Positions 57,650 to 64,000 of a stretch of 64,000 nt of DNA are shown one piece after another; position 1 is the stretch's first letter, and the number at the start of each line of letters is the position of its first letter. The translations under genes were made by a program, and so were the position numbers. The stretch comes from Bedellia somnulentella (Eukaryota > Arthropoda > Insecta > Lepidoptera > Bedelliidae), in NCBI GenBank assembly GCA_963576735.1, contig OY755176.1:9161423-9225422 (forward strand), written 5' to 3'. The notes under the pieces are model-generated. The model had not been told where the DNA came from and searched no databases. It saw nothing but the letters and a program-made list of their open reading frames with translations.

Positions 57650-57976
57650 AGACTCAAGCGTTCACGCGGTATATCCTCGACGGGGTTGGTAGAGGTACTA
57701 ATACTTCTGAACATGGACGATGCGTATACTATTCACGAGATAGGGGGCAGGCCTATCGCCTTTTTGTACGAATACACTGTCACATTTCTGAGTAAAACTT
57801 AGCCATGTGGGTTTCCTGACGATGTTTCCCTTACTGATAACAATGAATGAACCATAATTAATTACCAGACATATGACTTTAGAAAGACCAATAGGTGTAT
57901 TTCTGACCCGGGATTTGAACTCACACCCGTCTGTATGGACGGGCGGTCGTTCTATCTATTGGACTATTACGGCTAC
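57650..57976 (-). mobile_element. SINE-T copy, old
   Basis: 'gcgttcacgcggtatatcct' and 'ggggttggtagaggtacta' (3' end), 'cacgagatagggggcaggcc', then the head with 'gggatttgaactcacacccg' and 'ctattggactattacggc'. It sits in the presumed intron between the two candidate exons. Confidence 0.85.
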
Positions 57977-58039
57977 GTGTACGTACGTATTTTAAGTGAT
58001 ATCACAACAATTAATTTTAATAATAATTAATTAATTAAT

Positions 58040-58085
58040 TAGTCTCTGCCTACCCCAATGGGAACTATAACTAATATGAGTGCAA
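58040..58085 (+). repeat. RTE LINE 3' terminus scrap
   Basis: 'tagtctctgcctaccccaat' + 'gggaac' matches the RTE end at 41440-41460. Confidence 0.6.
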
Positions 58086-58089
58086 AACA

Positions 58090-58388
58090 AGTAATACAAC
58101 TCAGCCATATGAGTTTCCCATCGTTGAGAACCTGAATTTTCGTAAATTAAATAAGAATTATAATATCGGTTTGCTGCCACGCCATCGACCTCCACCTTAT
58201 ATAACTTGTTAAATTAATAAGTAAAAACTTTTAAAATTCTGCAATTGGTTTAAAAGAAATTAAAAAATCTCTATACATTGTCAGTAAAAGTACGTTACCT
58301 AAGTTTAAATGATTATTTCAAATACAAATAAAATACCTCGATTTTTGAGCATTGCGTGAAAATGATAATTAAATTGTTTTACACTTAC
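58090..58388. other. Presumed intron or spacer
   Basis: AT-rich, nothing recognised. Confidence 0.35.
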
Positions 58389-58455
58389 CAAAATATCGTA
58401 TCTAAGACGACAGCAGCCAAACATATAACTGTCAGGGGTATTGAAGAACAAATAC
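58389..58455 (-). CDS. Candidate exon encoding a hydrophobic segment
   Basis: 67 nt between a strong acceptor (CATTGTTTGTTTCAG) and a perfect donor (TTTTG|GTAAGTG). In the phase-1 frame it encodes 'ICSSIPLTVICLAAVVLDTI', a plausible membrane helix or GPI-type tail close to a C-terminus. A second frame ('YLFFNTPDSYMFGCCRLRYD') is also open. Upstream exons were not found within the window and may lie beyond 64 kb. It could be the end of a fourth SLC46-like gene, a Ly6-like protein, or a false exon. Confidence 0.35.
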
Positions 58456-60054
58456 CTGAAACAAACAATGGTTTTTTAAAATATAATTAAATAGCTATCT
58501 CTCAATAATTTTATAATGCATCGGCAATTAATTCAGTATCGACAGAAAGCTTGGAGAGGTATGCTTCCCATAGTTAGACATTCCTTAAATATTAAAGATT
58601 GACTGATTGTCCTTGGCTAGCTGGGCAATAAATTCTGAACAGAATTCAAGAGATAACAGATTGGTTTATAATAGTTTCACATAGACTTACACTGGAAAAT
58701 TTAAAAGGTAAATATTCCTCACTGGTAGCATTTATTAAAAAAATCTTTCTGTCATAATTTATTATATTTTTATTTTATGCGAAACAAGAAATCGGAGGTA
58801 AATGGAGCTTTGCTCCAATTGCACTACCGATTTAAATTTACAAGTGAATGGTTCATAGAAACCGATGATTAATAAGGATTCTTAAGCACATCAAAACTCA
58901 AGAATTTCAAGAGCTTGCAAAGAAGGTATTGTCAATAAATGCTCAGTGTTCATTGCAAAACAACATTCACTAAATAGGTATAATGTTACTGATAATAAAT
59001 AGTACTGAGAGCTTATCACAAACTTTCAATTTGTACTTAAAATATGTTTGAAGTTATTTAACCGTAAATGTGGTATTTGAATAATCGTTGGTGAAGTTAG
59101 GCCTACATCAATGAGTCTTTACTTAGTTTATATGTATGGCCAATTGACAAGGCTGACAAAAAAGGCCGGCGCCGGTGACAGGACTTCCCCCTACCACGTC
59201 AATGCAATGTTTAAACAAAACTTGGGTACTCTAACAGGTAACAAAAATGACAAGTAATGTTGAAAAGTTTCAGTACTTCTGCCACCACTTTGCGGATATA
59301 ATGCTTGAACTTCGAGTTTGATATAACCACAAAGATTAAATTTGAATAGAATACTTGTTTAAAAAAGTTTTCTTTTCTCAAATTCTTGATCAATTGATAC
59401 TATTTCTCCTATAATGAACTGTCTAGAACCGTAAAATTTATATTTTCTTAATATTATTTTCAGTTGGCTTTGAGGTTTCATAACCAATTAGTTCATCAGT
59501 CTCCGCTAGGAATATACGACAAGAAGTTGTAACGCTCTATTTGTTTTATGGAAACAATGGCAGTTTAAAAGCAATCAGTCGACTATGAAAGCTGCCCAGC
59601 ATAGCGTTGTATGCGGCTCGCAAACCACGTAACAATCATTTTTCTGCGGAACTCTTATTAGTGACCGGACGCAGCTAGGGTGGGTCGACATTTTTTATCG
59701 ATATTTCTGACGCGTCCACTCACTAGCCACATGTTGCTAACTGAAGCTTTATTTAATAAACTGTATCAAATGAACAATAGATTTGGGCCCGAACAAGAAA
59801 TATAGGGCTGTTCGTTTAATACGTTTTTGTATACGGTATACGAATGATTTAGGATATTTTCTGTAAAATTATTGATGTAGATCTAGTTAAATTAAAAAAT
59901 AAATTCGTAGAAAAACTGATAGTTTTACAGCATCAAGAAACTTAGTAAATCGAAAAAATAAACACTATACAAAATAAAGCCACAATACTATCCCTACATC
60001 GGAATAAATCTTAAGTTACCTTATATACAAAGTTATTATTCAAATCAGCTGCAC
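58456..60054. other. Spacer with a possible LINE scrap
   Basis: 58630-58720 (plus) reads 'IQEITDWF' and 'RLTLENLKGKYSSL', faintly like a reverse transcriptase. A small hairpin (tggagctttgctcca) lies near 58812. 59500-59760 is less AT-rich but unassigned. Confidence 0.3.
59098..59322 (+). repeat. SINE-T copy, strongly decayed
   Basis: 'aggcctacatcaatgagtct', 'acttccccctaccacg', 'aaaacttgggtactctaaca', 'aatgcttgaacttcgag' in the expected order. Confidence 0.55.
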
Positions 60055-60067
60055 ATCATGAAATTTT

Positions 60068-60405
60068 GACGACCGTGAATTTTGAAGTTCAGTGGGTAGA
60101 ACCCCGCTTATGCTCGAAAGGATGAGGGTTCAAATCCCTCTTGCCTTTTCTAAAGTCATATGTGTGGTTAATTTATCATGGTTGTTCGCGGTGAGGGAAA
60201 ACATCGAGAGAAAACCCACATGGTTAAGTTGTACTTTGTCATGTGACAGTGTATTCCTTCAAAACGGCGAAAGGCGTGCCCTCTATCACGTAAGTACACT
60301 GTCCAAGCAAAACGTGGGTAGTCTAAACACCAGGTAATATTCAGAAGTATTAGTACCTCTGCCTACCCCTTCAGGGATACACGGAGTGAACGTTTGAGAT
60401 TTGAG
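60068..60405 (+). mobile_element. SINE-T copy, full length, head type III
   Basis: Flanked by ATCATGAAATTTT / ATCATAAAATTTT (60055-60067 and 60406-60418). The head has 'gttcagtgggtagaaccccg' and 'gagggttcaaatccctcttg', different from types I and II; the tail is 'cgtttgagatttgag' instead of TTATG repeats. Confidence 0.9.
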
Positions 60406-60418
60406 ATCATAAAATTTT

Positions 60419-60608
60419 ATAAGTGGCTGAACATTTGACTCTATTGTATGTAAAGTTCAAAATTGGGCGACTTTAGGACGTGTTGTTAGGAGAATTACTT
60501 TATATTTGCCTCCCCCTTCAGAAAAACAGTTTTAAGACAACTTATGATAATATATTTTATTATAATCCACAACCTTTTACATTTATTGTCCATTGAGTAA
60601 AAATACCT
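60419..60608. other. Short spacer
   Basis: Nothing recognised. Confidence 0.4.
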
Positions 60609-60620
60609 ATACTTTACTAC

Positions 60621-60865
60621 ATACATACATATACTCAAGGCTATAAATCCCTAGAAGGGGTAGCCAGAGCTAACGAATTAGAAATTCCTCAGCCACTTTT
60701 GGAAGTTGCGTGGGGAAAAGATGGTAAAATAAAGATTGTTGGTGATGGGTCTCCAACCGCATCGCCCAAAAATCCCTTAAAAAGCCCCAATACCGTTAGT
60801 CGCCTCTTACGTACACCCACCGGAAGAAAAGGGTTACTGCTATTCTAAGCCGACACTACAAAGCA
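60621..60865 (-). mobile_element. RTE-SINE copy, full length
   Basis: 245 bp flanked by a perfect 12 bp duplication ATACTTTACTAC (60609-60620 and 60866-60877). Confidence 0.93.
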
Positions 60866-60972
60866 ATACTTTACTACTTATTTATTTTGTGGATTCGGTT
60901 TTAGGTAATAATAAATCAATCCGTCATCTCACGATTGAAATACACAAATAAAAATGCTGAGTTACTTACCCA

Positions 60973-61003
60973 TATAGAAAGAGAAAGAGAAAGAAAGAGA
61001 GAC
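60973..61003 (+). repeat. GAAA-type purine microsatellite
   Basis: 'agaaagagaaagagaaagaa' followed by 'agagaga'. Confidence 0.85.
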
Positions 61004-61011
61004 ATTTATTC

Positions 61012-61051
61012 TATATATCTATCATTACATATAAGTAATGATAGATATATA
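61012..61051. repeat. Perfect hairpin, 17 bp arms
   Basis: TATATATCTATCATTAC (61012-61028), 6 nt loop, exact reverse complement (61035-61051). Next to the purine microsatellite. Confidence 0.88.
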
Positions 61052-61615
61052 CTAATTAATATTTAACAATAAGACATACAGCGTTGTAATATTATCTAGC
61101 AAAGGAATATCGGAGCACGACTTAGCCGCAATTTTGCTTGGAAACCTCTCAAAGCTTTCCTAAAGATTAATTGAACCGGCTTATTCGAATGTAAACCATT
61201 AAGCGTGGTTCAAATATACTTGACGTCATTTGTCTGCTGCTAATTTATTTGGATTTGCGTTAATTATTGTGTACCCAAAATATAACTACTTAGAATTATA
61301 GTCAATCTAAATATACGAGTAGTATATTAATAAAAGTTATATTAAAGTTAGCAATAAATTATGGCACATTATTATTTATAAAACAAAATGGTGTCATCAA
61401 TGCCTTCGTTTCACAGCCCAAATACAAAGCTCAACCCATCTTGGATATTGCCAATTGGCCCCAAGTTGGTCTTATGCAGGTTGGCAGATAGTAACTTCTA
61501 CTTTGGAGATCGTACTTGGTACTGATTTGTTAGCATGCCCTGGGGTGCCAGGAATTATTCTATTTTTATGTTGATCAGTGGTTCAGACAGATTCAGAGAG
61601 AAATATTCTTTAGTT
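61052..61615. other. Spacer, nothing recognised
   Basis: No exon or known repeat identified. 61400-61560 is less AT-rich. Confidence 0.35.
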
Positions 61616-61619
61616 GATG

Positions 61620-61850
61620 ACGTACGTGGCCTAGAGAACAGATGACTTGCTTATGAGTCCAGAGTACGCGGGTTCAAAACCTGATGAGGGCAATATTTAG
61701 ATGAAATATGTGGATGATTCTTTCTTAGCCTTAAACATAATTTTCGAGTATATTTAAAGTATTAAATATATCGCCCTGTGATTATTCTATAAAATAAGTC
61801 ATCAATTATATTTACTTTGGGGTTGAATTGATATGTGTGATATGACTGAA
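61620..61850 (+). repeat. tRNA-derived SINE (second family), decayed
   Basis: 'cgtggcctagagaacagatg' (A box region), 'gcgggttcaaaacctgatga' (B box region) and 'gggcaatatttagatgaaat', matching the order of 37175-37432. Confidence 0.6.
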
Positions 61851-62049
61851 AATATTTTTATAGCCTATCCCGAAAAATAATCTCACAAGAGTTGAAACTA
61901 TAAGTATACCCCTCGGGTATCGCACCCGGGACCTGTGGGTATCGTAGAAGGCGCAACGCTCCAACCCTTGGAATAAGAAGGTATCATTGACTTTAGCCTT
62001 TTTAAAAATCTAAATATAAATGCTAAAATTATAAACCCGCACATGCCAG

Positions 62050-63180
62050 CTGCTTATTTTATGCGTAAACCAAAGATTTTCTCGACGACGAAAATCGACG
62101 GGCACTTGGACCCCATGGACCGAGGGTCTCAACAGCGAAAGCAGTGAAAATATGGTCTTCACCTAGATTACTGTATTTCCGCTTCTTGAGACCCTCAGCA
62201 TCATTAGCCGCAGAACCAGCCCTAGACGCAGACCCCGATAAATGGACGGCGCTAGTGTGTCGACGCAAGTGTCTTCCCATTTTTCCATGGAATCAACGAC
62301 ATACCATCTGGCCTCTTACCATCATCGCACAGCAAACCTGACGGTTCCAGGATAGCTGGAATGTTGACAGTGGTAAGAGCCCGTCTGATGATGTCATTGA
62401 TTGCAGCATGGTGAGGTATACGCCCAGCGCTACGGCGACATGACAAACCATGGTGTCCCAACTGATCTACTAATACGCCACAGCGGCAGCGATGTTTCTC
62501 GTTTATTTTTGTCCCGAATCTGGCTCGCAGCAAGCCAAAAGAAGCGCCCGCTCCACTAAGTCAAGAGCTGAATTATAAAGATTTGCCTGAACTTGACCGC
62601 AAAGGGGCTCATCCCATTGCCTCTGAGAAGCCAGATTAACGGGAACATTAACACTTGGACCGACCTTTCTTTTTTTTTCTATCCATGCTTTCTTGGCCTC
62701 TGGGAGATCTATAACCTCCGATAAACTCACCACGTTTCTCACCATGCGTAAGAACAGATCCTTGGTGGCGAAACCAGACGACAAGAAAGCAGGTAAGGCT
62801 ATATATGGCTGCGGATGCCAATACCACCGTGCCGAATCGGAAGTGTGGCTTGTGTCCAGCAGCTTTCATTTAAAGATATGTTAAAAATTTTGACTAAAGT
62901 ATCTTTGATTATATTATCTATATCCGAAAGAACTGAGATTTGCCTCCATAAGCCAGAACATTTCAGAATATATGTGAATTTTGGTACAAACAAGCAATAT
63001 ATAATTATAATGTAAGCCACGTGAGGATTTAGATCTCCCAAAAGAGTGGAACTTATCTTTTATAAAGTTGGGAATGGAATCATCCAAAACCAGAGCACCT
63101 AGGAGGTGAAGAGATTCGTCATCAATTATTCTTATAACAGGAGTCAAACAGCTAAATTTAGATTTTAGTTCCAAAACAAT
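62050..63180 (-). mobile_element. LINE C-terminal region, broken into five frames
   Basis: On the minus strand, in order: 63174 downward 'SLHLLGALVLDD'; 63041-62799 'SDIDNIIKDTLVKIFNISL' and 'WTQATLPIRHGGIGIRS'; 62784-62503 'SQRQWDEPLC'; 62533-62252 '[20 protein letters not shown]' and '[14 protein letters not shown]'; 62280-62059 'AVETLGPWG'. This is the conserved C-terminus of a LINE polyprotein (CxC..HxxxC-like motif plus the DGKRPDG block). Frameshifts separate the parts, and the tail of the reverse transcriptase is the most 5' part kept. Confidence 0.8.
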
Positions 63181-63313
63181 TTCTGAGTTTATTTTAGAGT
63201 CAAAGTATAATTCGCATTTTCAAAAATTCAATTCTAACTAATAAATAAAGAATAAATAAAGGAAAGAAAAATTTCGACACAGGCGGGAATCTTTATTCTT
63301 TATTTATTATTAA

Positions 63314-63500
63314 CTAGCTGTTCCCCGCGACTTCGTCCGCGTCAAGTTGTGTTTTTAAATAAGAAATAATATATCTTAAAGTACTTCTGCGTAAATGATA
63401 TATTTTTTTGTTTTCTTGTGGCAGAAGAACTTACTGATTTTCTCCGCAACCCGATCTTGACAATGCGACATATAGTCGGCCGTGTGAAAAACAATCTTAA
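63314..63500 (-). mobile_element. Helitron 3' end with helicase remnant
   Basis: The terminus reads ...gacgcggacgaagtcgcggg, then 'gaacagCTAG' ending at 63314 with T following. About 100-190 nt inward, in the right orientation, the minus strand resembles the last coding block of a Helitron helicase (a 'CSR-G' motif region near 63440-63475), degraded. Shares the end with 53809 and 16764. Confidence 0.6.
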
Positions 63501-63639
63501 CCGTTAAATAAAAAATTACTACAAAATGAAAGTGTATTGAGTAAGTATTAGGAATTACACGATGAGATGTTGAAAGTATATTTCGGATGTTTTATTATTA
63601 TTACACTTCGATGTATCAAACATCGCAAAAACCAATGAT

Positions 63640-64000
63640 ACACTGAATTTTACAGTTCTGTAAACAGAAGAGATACCTGGAAAACCGTGAAAGCCAAGTA
63701 TTTATACAAAAAAACCCGCAATATACAAAACCACACCAAACATAAGTTGGATTATGAAGCAGTTAGGGATGATTTGAAACTGTTAGACTGGGATTCAATT
63801 TTGGCTGATAAAAGCATAGATGAGGCTGTCGAGATTTTTTCTAGCACAATTTCGGAGGTAATTGCAACTCACAGCAAAACAATCAGGGTTCCCCGGTCTA
63901 AGCAAATTCTAACACCTTGGATGACTCCCGGTCTTTTAAGGTGTTCTAAACACAAAGATAAGTTACATCAAGCCTTCCGCGATGACCCAGAAAACCCAAC
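63640..64000 (+). mobile_element. LINE polyprotein, endonuclease-RT linker (continues off right edge)
   Basis: The plus frame near 63740-64000 is open and reads 'LKLLDWDSILADKSIDEAVE', then 'ISEVIATHSKTIRVPR', then 'LTPWMTPGLLRCSKHKDKLH'. The 'PW.TPGL..C...KD.L' block is typical of the region before the reverse transcriptase in Jockey/CR1-type LINEs. Open to the window edge, so possibly a younger copy. Confidence 0.75.

Noticed and set aside
60967..60975. Donor-like GTAAGTAA on the minus strand, considered as an exon 5 of a fourth SLC46 gene
   Set aside because: The upstream sequence is a purine/pyrimidine microsatellite, not the conserved ILN-TTFTSLRS segment.
1..64000. CRISPR arrays, bacterial operons, ribosomal RNA genes
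   Set aside because: None seen; the regular repeats are eukaryotic SINEs and microsatellites.

Overview
This is an AT-rich eukaryotic, almost certainly lepidopteran, genomic window. The evidence is the intron-rich transporter genes with canonical GT/AG splice sites, and many decayed transposons of types common in moths and butterflies: RTE and Jockey/CR1-like LINE pieces, mariner, Helitrons ending in CTAG, and tRNA-derived SINEs with target-site duplications. There is no sign of bacterial organisation. Species cannot be named from the sequence alone.

The only well-supported host genes are three tandem minus-strand paralogs of the SLC46 branch of the major facilitator superfamily (proton-coupled folate / steroid-conjugate transporter-like). 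In transcription order they are paralog C (43354-35517, seven exons, 512 aa), paralog B (22881-13035, seven exons, 566 aa) and paralog A (from 8622, exons 1 and 2 only; it runs off the left edge). I joined the exons by hand. In B and C every junction is canonical, the frame closes exactly, intron phases are 0-1-1-1-1-2, and internal exons 3 to 6 have identical lengths (102, 138, 84 and 157 nt). They are therefore recent duplicates of one gene. A is more divergent, with a degraded MFS motif A. All three probably move small organic solutes across the plasma or lysosomal membrane; the substrate cannot be read from the sequence.

Everything else is mostly repeats. Layout: 1-2111 LINE 3' end and decayed sequence; 2112-8622 paralog A exons 1-2, whose 5.5 kb intron holds a LINE 3' end, a dead mariner and several SINEs; 8623-13034 spacer; 13035-22881 paralog B; 22882-35516 spacer with SINEs, a Helitron, a palindromic MITE, LINE ends and a second mariner piece; 35517-43354 paralog C; 43355-55600 gene-free repeat-rich DNA including an RTE 5' end; 55638-58455 a few candidate minus-strand exons of an unknown gene; 58456-64000 SINEs, an inverted LINE fragment, a Helitron 3' end with helicase remnant and the 5' part of another LINE.

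Two short-element families dominate. One (called SINE-T here) is about 370 bp with a tRNA-like head and a TTATG-type tail. The other (called RTE-SINE here) is about 245 bp; its first ~75 bp resemble an RTE 5' end and its last ~20 bp an RTE 3' end, so it looks like a non-autonomous passenger of the RTE element also found in this window. One RTE-SINE lies only 21 nt from a paralog B splice acceptor.
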